Assembly: GCF_000471905.2 (NCBI RefSeq)
Contig: NW_006499435.1
Span: forward strand, 5,960,932-6,024,931
Direction of reading: 5' to 3'
Length of the DNA stretch: 64,000 bases
DNA from: Amborella trichopoda
Taxonomy: Eukaryota > Streptophyta > Magnoliopsida > Amborellales > Amborellaceae
Within the stretch, counting starts at the first letter, position 1; each line of letters begins with the position of its first letter. Below are positions 22,972-36,543 of the stretch, piece by piece. The translations under genes were made by a program, and so were the position numbers. The notes below the pieces were generated by a model. It had not been told where the DNA came from, ran no database searches, and worked only from the letters and a program-made list of their open reading frames with translations.

Positions 22972-25900
22972 TCATGATGATCATCATCATCATAGCCTTT
23001 TCCCAATTAATTGGGGTCGAACAATATGATATATATACATATGTGAATTGTCCAGTGAGCTTAGATGTAGATAACAAGAAACGCCATGTTTATCTTGGGG
23101 ATCAAGATACTCTTTGATCTCAAAGAGACATAAAAAGAGTACTTTGGTTGTGATTAAGCTCAAAATATCATATGCTAGCAATAAGGTAATTATTAGGTTA
23201 TGAGACCTATCCCAAATAATCCAACAAACAAAATTTAAGCTCACAACTTCTCTATCAACCATATAGAATCATGAAAAATGGTTAACATCCCATAAACTAT
23301 CATACTTGATGTGAAATAATTTCCTCAACCATATCTGCATAATCATAACAATCCCATCGATCAAGTCGGAATATAATTTCTCATTTCTTGTCAAACAAAT
23401 TCCCATGTTTACAATGATTAAATTTTATATATCAACATAAATATCCAGATAGATAATTTAAAAGTTAAACAAAGTTCATAGACTCTTATATGGCTGCACC
23501 TAATAAAAACTATGCATACACATTAAGATAGCATAACAACTAGAAACCTTATGAGCAGGTTATAAGCTGCTGAGCCAGCATACCTCCTCAATTTTACTTG
23601 CAGGAAATATATTAAGTCTACGAAGCCTTTGAGGATACTTCAACTCAGCTTCATGCTTTTGTTTATCACTTCTGTTCATAGATAGGGATGACAAAGCGGC
23701 AGGTTGTTCAGGGCAGCTTATCGGCCCAAAGTCATGACATTTGCCAGATACTAATCGTGCTTCAAAGGAAAGGTGGGGTCTAGGAGCTGGAAGAAACAAA
23801 GCATGTTTATAGAACCATAACAAATAACGTATGTGTACCATTGGTTAATTATCAAAGAAGCCAATATGATATAAATGACATAAACGATAAGCATCAAACA
23901 ACACAGGCACATACCACTATCAACTTTCCATCCATTGCTTGAGAGGGCTTGAATTCGCTCCCATAAGTCCTCCAAAAAATCCTAATGAAGGGAATAGATT
24001 TAGAAAAAGTAAGGAAGAGAAAACAGCACAATCCTACGAAAAAGATTATTTCCACAGTTTAAAAAATGAAGCCTAATTGGAGCTCCTAATAGATCATGAG
24101 TCATGAACACAAATTAGAGAACATCTCCAAAGAAATCATTACACTTTCAGTAGAACAATCTAAGCATAGCCAAAAGAAATGCCATCCAAAATAGTCAGTG
24201 TGCGTATGCTTGTATAATGGGTGGGTTTATATGTGCTTAAGTGTGGATGTGTCACTATGTACTTATTTTTGTTGTGTGTGTATAGCACACACATACACAC
24301 ATCATGTCTATGTATGTAAGTATGAGTGTTGTGTGAATATAACACACGCACGCACTAGCACGTGTACACACACAAAAAAGCAAAGGAAAGTTACACGCAG
24401 AGAAAAAAACAGAATAAATTATTTTGAAAATTGCTTAGCCACCTTTTTTCTTTTTTTTGGCTATAGATTTGCATAACTAACCTGGAAAATGGTGTTTTCC
24501 TTTAGAAGACTCAAGTAGGTATTCCACTGCATAAGTGGGATACTTTAATTTACGAAAGGTAGCACAGAACGAGGTAGCATGTTTTTCATTCTCACCAGCA
24601 ATAAATCATTGCATGCCTGATTTCAATCTACAAGATTGCAGTGCAATTACAAGGCATTCGGCATAACAATTCTATCCCAGCTTCAAATTTAGAACTTGTT
24701 TCTTGTCAACTCAAAAGCAAAACACTTGATGATGTTTGAAAGTACATTCAGTTGGTCTGTAAAATTCAAAAGAAAAACACTTGATGATGATTGAAAGTAC
24801 ATTTTTTGTCAGTCTGTGGTCAATTTTACAGATGTATGCATCTTTTCTGATAATGAATGGAAGTGGGAAAACTTTCCCAAACATTTCTAAGGCATAAGCA
24901 AAGTGGTGCCAACCTGCATTTCCCAGTCACATCAGTAACTACAATTTATACAAGTTGTAAGAATACTGTCAACCTGAACGTAAACTATAAGATGAGAGAA
25001 ACAGTAAGAAGATGGAATCCCCGAGAAAGATGCTCAACTCTCCAACACCACATATTAGTTTTCAAATAGAAGTAAGGAACCAACACAAAAATGATTTTAG
25101 TAATGTATGAGGTCAACTAGAAACATGCAACTAGAAGTTAAAGAAAATACCAAAATCTTGCCACTGTACATACCTTCTCAGCAATATTTTCATCAGTTTT
25201 ATCATCATTATCAAATACTAAGAAGCCAGTATCAGAGACACGCTTTCTGATGCTCAAGTAAGCCTCAATACCAACCATAACTCTCTCAATTTCCTCTGAA
25301 GCACGCTGCATTTTTTCAGCAAACACAGTTAAATAATTGTGCACCACCACAGCTGATCGAAACAGCTCAAGATTAAATACCAACAAAGCTAAAGGCAGAC
25401 ATGTAGCGAAGTCATTATAAAATAAAAAATGCATCAGAGAAATGGACTAACAGGAAAGAAATTGATTTGGGATTCAAAGTTACTATGCATGCCTTGGTCC
25501 ATGTATACAATGCATTATAGTTCGTATGATGCAATCATTGGATTCTAAAAGATATTCATCAATTAAATACGAATCACCAGATGCAACAAAATTGCTGCAG
25601 TCTTCATGTTTATTTCCATTAGATGTAACCATGTCCTAAAGCATGGCTCAGGCAGCGGACTCAGTCCCTGAAATTAATCTGAAAATTTGGAGCAAAACCC
25701 GAAAATCTTCGCGCGTGGTGCAAATAAATGCCTCCTATTCTTGTCAAAGTTTCCTCAGACAACCCAAATCAAAACCCTCAACCAGTTTCAGGCTTCAAAT
25801 TATAAATCTATCAAAATCTAAGACACCCCCCCCCCCCACCCCCCCTGCTTCTTCCTTTTTTTTAAGCTCCAGGATTGGATCAATAAACTAAAAATAGATT

Positions 25901-27836
25901 TGAGATTCAAAGCTCATTAAAAATCGACCCAAATTTGCAAAGAAATCGAAAAAAAAATTGAATTCGCATAAACCCTTTCCTGAAACCTTAGATATAAAAA
26001 ATCTTTGAAATCTGATGTTTTTCCCTCAAATCCAATGTTCTCAAGCAAAAAACTAGCTAAGGTCGAATTTGGGCAAAGTGAGGGATTCTAGGGCTTATAA
26101 ACAAAAATAAAAACTGAAGGAGAGAGGGGAAGGGGGGGGTTCAGCTTTCCGCCCCTTGGTTTTATTACGTTATGTGAACAATAACCTGAGTTCCACAATA
26201 TCAAGCAAGTCTGCACCGTACTCGCCAGAGCACTGTACAGGGACTGAAGGGCAAGGTCCAAAATTTTGGCCATCTAGCTGCCTAGGAGAACCGCCTGGCA
26301 GCCAGGTCAGCTGGCTGAAGAGAATGAGCCTAAGCGATAACTTTGGCAGAGGTGTGCCCATACGCCAGCCTAGGCTGTGCCTCAATACACTTGGCCAGAG
26401 GGCGGAAAAATGCACTCTGCCAAGGGTAAAAATCGTAATCTTCCCCTCCTTAAAAGGGCGGGAAAGGGCTCCAGCAAAACCATTTTTAAGTGTTCTAGTG
26501 AAATAAACCTCCAAACAAACTTGATTTTTGAGATTTTTTGAAGATCGAATGAATTTTCGTACTTTCTGATTCCATAAGAAACCGCAAAGCATCCAACCCT
26601 ATTTGTAGCTCAAAGCGGTTGTGAAAGAGGACTTTCAACGACCAACAACCACTGGTTCAAGCCAAGATCAATTGCAAGTTTGAAAGGTTTGTGTATTAAA
26701 ATTTTTGGTTTAAGGTTTTATTTTTCTAAATATTGAGTTCTTTTTGATATTTGGCTTTAGCTATTGTATTTCTCAAGTTTGCATTTTGTGGCCCATACTC
26801 AAGAGTGGATTTTGGTTTATGTTCATTGACATTGCAACCCAGTCCTAATAAAATGTTATTGAACTTAATCCAACTAAGAGTTTTTCCTACATTATTGGCC
26901 TTAAATTTGTCGTATAATTAAAAAAGGACAATTTGTCGTATAATTAAAAAAGGACAATAATGCGTTTTTTTTCTACTTAAATGCCCCTTTTTCCATTTTC
27001 TAATGATTTCTCTTTATATTTGGTGTTGCATTAGAGACTTTTTTAAGTACTTTGGTAAGTGGGTTATCATTTTTGTAAATTATTATAGTTTTTTATTCTA
27101 TAAAATAATGAATTGAATAAATGGTAAATTCCTGTGTTTTGCATCAATACTTTTGATTTTTAAATTAATAAGCATTTCTTATTGTGTTCTTGATATTCGA
27201 TAATGGTGACTTTTTCTAATAAAGTTCATAGTTTGTTTTCCAGGATTTTAGTAGGTGAAGATGTCTTCTTATAGTAGAATAAACAACTTGACCAGAGTCG
27301 AAATACTGATCATACCCAAATCCAAATGACAAGACATGTATTGGGTGCAAATTTTGGAAGAAACACTACCGTGCTGGCATTAATAGCTTGAAGAAACATT
27401 TGGCAAGCATTAGAGGGGATAGAGCCCCATGTAGTCAAGTCCCTAAGAAAATTAGAAGAGAGATGTTGGACCATTTGCAGGAGGTTCCAAAGAAGAAAGA
27501 AAGGACCAAAAAAAAAGCTTGCATTTAGGATGAAAGGGAAGAAGAAGTATATGCTCAAGAAGGGCTTCTAATAAGCCATTGGCGTTTGGGCAGAGAGGGT
27601 CTTGGGCACGAGGCCCTATAGGTTCTTATTCAAGCCCACCCAATTGCAGTTTGAAGAAACGAGCAAACAACTATAAACAACTGCTTCAATAAAAAAACTA
27701 ATGGAGAAGGCAAACCAATATGTATGAGATGGATCTATCAAGGCAGCATCCCATTCCATGCCACTAGCTTGAAGAGTTTCCAGGTCATAATGGAAGCAGT
27801 AGGGCAGTATGGGCCAGGACATGAGATTCCTATATT

Positions 27837-27888
<52 letters not shown>

Positions 27889-30800
27889 TAAATAAATTTA
27901 AGGAGCCTCTACTTGGAAATAAGCTCACCATCATTATTTTGAGGTTCCTACATAATATGAACTTAAGGAGCCCCTACTTGGAGAAAAGCTCACCATGATT
28001 ATTTCAAGGTACATGGGGATACATGGGGTAATAACGGGGTCACCATAATTATCTAGACACACACGGATAAGAGGCAAAAGAGTATTATGAGCTTGATGGT
28101 GAATTCTCCAATGGGAACAATGTTCTAGAGGTCCATTGACACATTAGAAAATATACATGATGCGGCCTTTATTCTTTATTTGATGGAAAAATGTATTGAG
28201 GAGGTGGGAGAGAGTCATGTAGCCCAAGTGGTTAGAGACATGGTCGCAGCCAACATGGTGGCTGCTAGAATGTTGGGATGAGGAAGCCACATATTTTTCG
28301 GCCAACATGCAGTGGCTCACTGCATTGACCTTATGCATGAAGCAATTAGCAAGATGAAAGCAATAACCTCAACTCTTAAGAAAGCAAGAGCCATCACGGT
28401 TGTGTTGGTCATAAAGAGGAGCTTTACATACAACATGTACTTGATGATGCTTGGAGTGACTGGATTTGCCACCTCTTATTTGTCTCTGTAATTTATATCA
28501 ACTGGAAAGGACAACCTCACAGCAGTGTTTGTATCTCAAGAGTAGATTCAAAGCAAGTGGGCCAAGAAGGCCAGTGAGAGGACACAGGCTGACATAGTTT
28601 TACAACCAAAGTTTTGGAATGGGGCTGTTCGCACCTTGTGGACAGTGAGGAGACAGCTATGGGTCATATTACAGGCCATGGAGGTTGCCAAGGAGGAAAC
28701 TAGAAAGAATATTAGATATAATGAAAAGCATTATTCTCCTATTCTGATGATCATTAAAGAACAATTATGTATCAATCTGTGATGTTTTACTCGCAGTTTA
28801 GGAAATCTTTATTATTGGTATTGGAGTCCTAGAATGAAAACAATATCTGAGCTGGAGCTGTCAAAGAGATGGCTTGTGACCTAAACTAACAAAGAAGCCT
28901 CAACAAAATTAACTATTGAACCACATATGTAAATAAGAGATTAAAGCCTTCCAGTTCTACTGCCAACCATGCTTTAACAATTATATAACACCTTCTAGAG
29001 AAAAGGGATGAAAAGGGAATCACCATAATGTCAAAAAGAATATACCTCAAATAGCTCAGCCCCTCCCCAAGGCAGGCAAGATAAAATGCAAGTCACATAA
29101 AAATCAGCTCGTGCTTGCCATGATGGATTCCCTTTCTCCTCATCTACCGTTGTAGCGGCTGAGGAAAGCAAAGCCTCAAAGACTTCAATAACAGCACTTG
29201 GTTGAACAACATTGCTACACATCTAGAACACATAGAGCCAACATATGAGTGCACACAAAAAGATGTCACCATAAAAATGAATAACAGCCACACACTATGC
29301 TCAGTTCATATTCTGGAAACTAGCACACAAATATCAGCAGTAGACAGTTTACCACTTTACCAAGACTTCGTTAAAAGGATTCCCTTTTTTCAGTCATATA
29401 GTAGCACCATAAAATCAATTTTTTAAAAATAAACAAAAGTTGACAAGCAGGATATTCAGATTAGATTGATTCCATATACATAACGTCACAATCCATAAGT
29501 TCTACAAGAATTAAAGAACCAGAATAAGCCTGGAGAATTAGCAGTACAATATCAACAAAATATGAATTAAAGTTTGTCATAATTAGGGGTGGCAATGGGT
29601 TGGGTCGAGTCCAGGTCTGGGACCCGGATCAGAGAGAGAGAGAGAGATCCCGTTACAAGTGCATGTTGGGCAGTGGCCCTTGGCAAGGGAAAATGATTGT
29701 GTGCTAATTAAATGGATTTTTTTATAGAATGAATAGAGGCTTTGAATTCCTTTAAATAATTGTGTCCCGTTGGTTTATGTGAGACACGTGGACTATGGAC
29801 TATGAGCTTCTTCGTTCTTATTTTTATTTTTTGCCCTTTTTTACCATCATAGGGAATTAGTTTAAACACATTCTAGAATAATAGAATCCTTCACACTTGT
29901 GCACAATAGACAATTAACATGTGCCAAAAATAACTTTCCAAAAGCTCAATATTTTAGAAAATTATATAAAACAATACTCCATAACTTAAATGAACAAATA
30001 ACCGAAGGACATGGGGACACCCACATGTGATTAACGTCACCCCTGCTCAGAGTTAGCAAGTCGGTGTTTAAAACGCGACTTTTCGAGAAATACAGAGTTT
30101 TATTCAAAAACGTTTAGAACCGCAATTTTTTAAAAGATCGGCAAAAATACGCGTTTTTTTCATGTAAACAGTTAAAACACGCCTTATTGATCTTTATGAA
30201 AAAATCGGTCCAAAAATAATTTGCCCTTTTTACCTGTATTTTCTTTTCTAAAAGATGAAAACCTTTATCCTGTTTTATGTAATTGTTATTTCCATGCTTT
30301 TTAAAAAGTATATTATTTCCAAAAAAAAAAAAAATTCCCTAAAAAATAAATTTTTATCCCCAGGTAGATTGTTAGGGTTTATTATTTTAGGGTTTATGCT
30401 CAAATCCATTGAATAAAATTAGAATAAAATACCATAAAAACCATTTAATAAAAAATCCCCAAATTTTGACTTGGCAAAATTCCACAAAAAAATCCATCCA
30501 AATTAGGGCTCAAAGCAAATTATCACAATTTGTACATCTTAAATCCCTCAAACAAAATCTTGAAAAAGAAAAACCAGATTAGAGCTCAATCCCCAAACCA
30601 AATTCATGACTGGAAATCTTGGATTAGTAAATCCCTAAAGCAAAAGCTTAAAAAAAAAAAGACAAGATTAGGGCTCAATCCCCAAACCTAATTCATGACT
30701 GAAAATCTTGGATTAGGGTTTATGTCCACCGTGTTCTTCATCTTCTCTGAGATGTTTTATGTCCATCTTGTTTCTCTGTTGCCTATGCATGTTCTCTCTC

Positions 30801-33800
30801 TCACTCTGCGTTTCTTTATGGAAGATTTTGTGTTTGCTCCTCTCGCAATGCTCGTCTTCTTGTTCTGTGTTTCTTCTTAGTCTACTGCGTTTGTTGCTCA
30901 TCTAACAAGAAAAGATGTACATCTTCCCATTGCTTAACTATGGTTATAAAGGGACGGTCACCATATGGAGAGAGAAATGAACATACCCAACTCAATTCTA
31001 CTTATCTCACATTACCTTTTTTTTTTTTCGTTATTGACTATGTATGTGTGATGTTTGTTAAAGCATTTAATGAGAAACTTCATATCGTATATTTATGAGC
31101 AACTTATCATTTATGTTTTATTTCAACTTAAGTTTATTTTAATTTCTACTTAATTTTATTTTAAACATGCCCGTTTTTTTCACTCCGATTTTTTGAGCCT
31201 AGTCCGATATATTTATGATATTTTTACAGAAAGTATTTTTGCCGATCCATATTTTTGACCCGATTTTTTCATCTGACTTTTTAAAATAAAAACGATTTAT
31301 TTCCGATTTTATGGTGAGCCGATATATTAATCTTCCCCAACTTGCTACTGTGCCCCCGCGTCATCTCCACGTAGGGGGACGTGGGACATCGATTGGCCAT
31401 TTGGGTGTCCCGTGTGGGTCCCAAGGGACTGTCCTTGTTTGTCATTTCTTTGAAACAATTCTGAAAACTGGATTTTCATGCCCAAAAAAATCCAAAAAAA
31501 AATCCCATAAATCCATAAAAATCATTTTAATGATTCTTCATAAAATTAAATCATTTTGGCATTGATTAAAAACATTTACAAGGGAAATTAGAATCCTTGG
31601 AGTCAAATTATGAAATAGAGCACTGCACTCGACTAGACCTGGAATCCAAAGCAACCTTTGCAGAATGACTCAATAGACTCATGACCCACAGTGTATAATC
31701 AGGGGCTCACGATCTTAGCCTATCAAAGTCAAACCAATGTACGACTATGAATCCTCAAGTTTAAGTGGATTTCAGATGCACCCTCTAGAGGACATGCATA
31801 CACATGGTGCAAGGGTTCCTCTCTTCACACATGAGCATAGCTCTATCCAGTGGATCTTTGAAAAAGTGGCTTCCCATGCATTGTGATTGTATATGCACAT
31901 GCTACGTGAAGGCTTGTAGTTACTTAGGGTTTTAGGCCAATGTCCTCTATTGGCCCTAACCTTCTCGTACAAGACTTTAGTTATTAAGCTCATACATAAA
32001 TCGTATTGCCCTGGCAAATCATGAGGCACAAACATAATAACCGACTCTAACTAAAAGGTAACTCTCAACCCTCTCGGTACCTCCCATATATAAATCATCC
32101 TCATGACATAATCGGGGTTCCATGACTCTTGGTCCCAATGTGCCAAGATCCCAGAGAGTCATGTCGCTCTTATACTCCCACTGAAGTCAAGAACCATTTG
32201 AAAATGTCTGAATTTAAGGCCTTGAAAGGACATAATTTCGACAGAACTCCATGAGGAAGTGTATATCGCCACGTCCCCAGGTTTTCAAGTTCAGGGGGAG
32301 GCATGAATGGTGTGCAAATTGAAAAAGATGATATACGGACTTAAACAATAGCCAAGAGTCGAGATTGAGAAATTCAATGAAGCCTTACCAAAAATTGGGT
32401 TTAAAAGCAATCAAGTTGATCATACATTGTTTGTGAAGAAAAATGGTGTTGAGATTACAGCAATCGTAGTGTATGTTGATGATATAGTAGTAACAGGGGA
32501 TAGCTTAGCAAATATGAATATCTTAAATGTTATCTAAAAGAAGTGTTCAACATAAAAGATTTAGGTCTACTAAAATATTTTCTGGGCAATGAAGTGGCAA
32601 GATAAAAAAAGCGACTTGTTATTTCTTTTAGGAAATATGTGTTGGATTTGTTAAAACAAAATAGAATATTGGGGCCAAACCAATGGATACACCTATAGAA
32701 ACCAACTGTAGATTTCATGAATAGATGGGAGAGTTACTTAAAAATCCTAGTAAATATCAAAGGTTTATGGGCAAGCTTAAATATCTTAGAGTTACACAAC
32801 CACATATTTCTTATGTTGTTAGACATACAAGTCCTCATTTAGATTTTGTCTATTGTAATCCTAGTAAATATCAAAGGCTTATGGGCAAGCTTATATATCT
32901 TAGAGTTACACAACCACATATTTCTTATGTTGCTAAGAGTAATTAGTCAGTTCCTACATGTCCTCATTTAGATTTTGTCTATTGTACCCTAAAGTATCTC
33001 AAGTCATCTCCTAGTAGAAGATTGTTGTTTAACAATCATGGTCACATGGGTGTTGCAATTTACACTAATACAGATTGGGCAGGTTCACAAGCCGATTGAA
33101 CGTTTACTACATGTTACTGTACCTTTGTTGGAGTTTCATTGAAGAGTTAAAAAACAAAATGTGGTGGCTGGATCAAGTGCTGAAGCATAATACAAGACAG
33201 TGGCACATGGGGTTTGTCAAGTTATGTGGGTGAAAACTATATTGGCAGATATGCGAGTTAAAGTTCACTTACCTATGGCCCTTTATTGTGACAATGACGC
33301 AGCCATTCACATTGTTAAGAACCCGTATCTCATGAGAAAATGAACCATAATGAGGTCAATTGTCATTTCCTAAGGGCAAAGAGTACAACCAGAATTATTT
33401 GTACACCTCATGTGAAATCCAGAGATCAGTTAGCAGATATCTTTATTAAAGCAGTTGCCCGTGATAGACTGCAACATATAGTTGTCAAGCTGGACATCTA
33501 TGCTCCAGCTTGAGGGATGTTGTAGTACAGCAGTAAGTTAGGGATATAAATGGAATAATTTAGTACACAGTTAAGCATAGGTTATAAACTCACACAATGG
33601 TATTTTTTGTACCTCTGCTCATCAATAATCATGAGAGTAATATAAATTATATGACTGATACCAGGAAAGGAACATGTCATTTTCTCCCTCTCACTCTTTC
33701 TCATGCACCTCTCTCCTCTCTCTCTCTCTCATGCATCTCTCTTCCCTCTCTTTATTTTATCTCTCCATTCCTCTTCCTCCTTCAGTTAGTGGCTGTTTAG

Positions 33801-36475
33801 AGTAGACAGAGATCATATATCTTTCAGTAGACATAGATCATATATCTTTCAACTATCTTATGACAATTTCAGCAATGTGGTCATCCATTATAATAAGGAA
33901 AAAGTTTATATAAGGTTGCAACCTTATATGTAGAATTACGGATGCACCTCAAAAATCCATCGGAAAATGTAGTTTTAATGTTGAAAAACCCTTGGATTGA
34001 TTTTAAGTCTCCGAAATAGTGCATTTTACAACATACTACTTACACCGTCCATTTTCAAGATTTTCATACGTTTATAGATCTACTTGATTTTAACAATTTT
34101 TGAAATTTAAAATTTTATAATTAGATATAAAAATAGATTTTGAGATAATCCTAAGAATATTTTGCATCCAAAATATATACCATGATGAAATTTGAAGGTC
34201 CACCTTACCCCTACAGCTACGGATGCATCCGTATGCTAACTGCACCCTTATAATAATTCTAAGTAGTACTTTCTACAATCTCATTCAGCAGTATCAAGAA
34301 GAGGAGAAATCAAAATGATTCACGGCTATGAAAATTTACTCAGGACCGAGAACAAAAAAATAAAAATAGTCATGACAGGAAGACACACCAGTACTGTGAG
34401 GAATCGCAATAGTATGCGAATCTTGTCGCAACTTCCCAAATCCAAAGCATTCTGAAATGTTAAAATCAGTTCAGTCAAGATAATTCTTCTAGAGAAGAGT
34501 TCCAAAGATGAAAAACAAAATACTAAGCAAGAAATAATATCATGATCCTTGTAGGCATTGAAACAACGCTACGAGTTGTCCTACATGCAAGGGCTACTAG
34601 TAAATTACAATGCAGTCCCATAGGCATCCAACAGAAGGAAAAGTGTGATCCCAAGCCTTGATGATAGTCGGTGTCTGTCAGCGGCCACACATTCATAAGC
34701 CTCGGGAGTGTTGACATGAACAGGGTTTAACATGAGGAGTGCCCTATTGTGCTCTCACAGTTTCTCATGACAGTGTAGAGGCTCCAGGAGCAAGATGATC
34801 AAAGTTTCACACAGAGGAAGGGGTGACACCTTTTTAATCGGTATTAGCACGGGGTGCATGCAACGCATGATTGCACATTACAACAACATTGAATGATAAA
34901 TAGAGAAAATTCTGTCAGCTTCACAAAATCAATCTAAAAATTGTAACTTTATTTTGTTTCTACTATTCATTTAATTTGTATTTTTGCATTCACAGCTTCA
35001 TGGGCATTTCTCATACCTTTTTATAGGGCTAGAGTGTCAAGGTAATTTCCATTATTTTTTGAATTTTTCTCTTATTTTTTATTTCCTTGACAGCACTTTT
35101 TTAGTTAAAATTTTCATAGCAAAGATCATATTTCTACATCTAGTACGTGAAGACAAACATCGATGTATACAAGACAATAACATAAAGGCAAGGAGACCAA
35201 GAATGGTAATGAAAAAGTAAAAGTTAAAAAAATAAAATCTGAAAGGCAAAGCAAAAACAACTACAATCAATCTAAGATGTTTGTGAGTATGTGTCACATG
35301 CCCACAGCCTCAATCTTCAAAGTTCAAAAGTCATAAAACGCATGAACGTGGCCTCACACGCACCTGCACATAGACAAACATGCACATGCAGCATCTACTG
35401 TGATGCCCATGCTAACAATCCAAACTAAGACACCTCTTGAATGTTATGTACGACTCACCTGTAAATTAGTTTGGGTATCGCTGACCACTCTCTTAACAAA
35501 ATCATCATTGTCCAAATTTATCAAACCAACCTGAAAAGGAGGAGGATGATGTTTATGGACTTCACATTCATCAAATGGTTCAACATGTATAGCTAACTAT
35601 AACGAATAATAAAAAATAAATATACAAAAATATGATGCATTATTAACATGGGTTCTAAAAATACAGTATCAAATTTATCTGCCATGGCTACCTCAGAAAC
35701 CCACAAGATGGTCACATTAAAGTATGCGATTACGATTATCGTTCGATATACATTACATAGAGAATGATTAGTAAGCTACAAAAGCACGAGTTGAAAATGC
35801 CAACCTACGACACAAGTAGAAACCCCAAAGAAGCAAGGAAAAAAGCAGTATTGATTTTGTTCTAAATGTACGAAGAAGATAGCATGAAGGATTCAATAGC
35901 TTGTGAAATATTAACACCTCTCACTGGTTCCACATCCGGTCAGATCTTAATAACATTGCTTACACTAAACTTCGAGATAGCATCATCCTGCTAGAGTCCA
36001 TCAGTTTACATATAGCTCATTTCATCTCTGTCTTAGATTTTTTAACCCAAGTGATCCATCTCTAGGGCTTCCACAACATAAAATCCCAAGACTTGTTGAG
36101 GGAAAACATGCCTATCAATGGACACGTGCTCCAAATTAGTGTTTACTTGGACAAGTTACTCGAACTTGGCAATTACTCGGACTTGGCCAAGTTACTCAGC
36201 CTCGCCAAGCTGCCGAGGCAAGTACCCATGCCTACACTTGCGGTTCAAGGTACATGTACAATACTCAGATGTGTACTGTGCAGACTCGCTGGAGTACCAT
36301 AGAACTCGGTCAGGACTCAACTGATTTCTATAGTACTCCGACGAGTCCTTATAGTACTCACCTGACTATCACATATAAAAATGAAAAAAAAGCAAGGGTG
36401 GAAATCCCCCTTTTATCATCTCTCTCTNNNNNNNNNNNNNNNNNNNNNNNNNNNNNNNNNNNNNNNNNNNNNNNN

Positions 36476-36543
<68 letters not shown>

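Noticed and set aside
24160..24476. Cys/Thr/His-rich frames
   Set aside because: Translation of a TG/CA microsatellite.
26156..26592. Overlapping frames of 116 and 140 codons
   Set aside because: They occur on both strands of a GC-rich repeat in ABH1 intron 6; no protein family was recognised.
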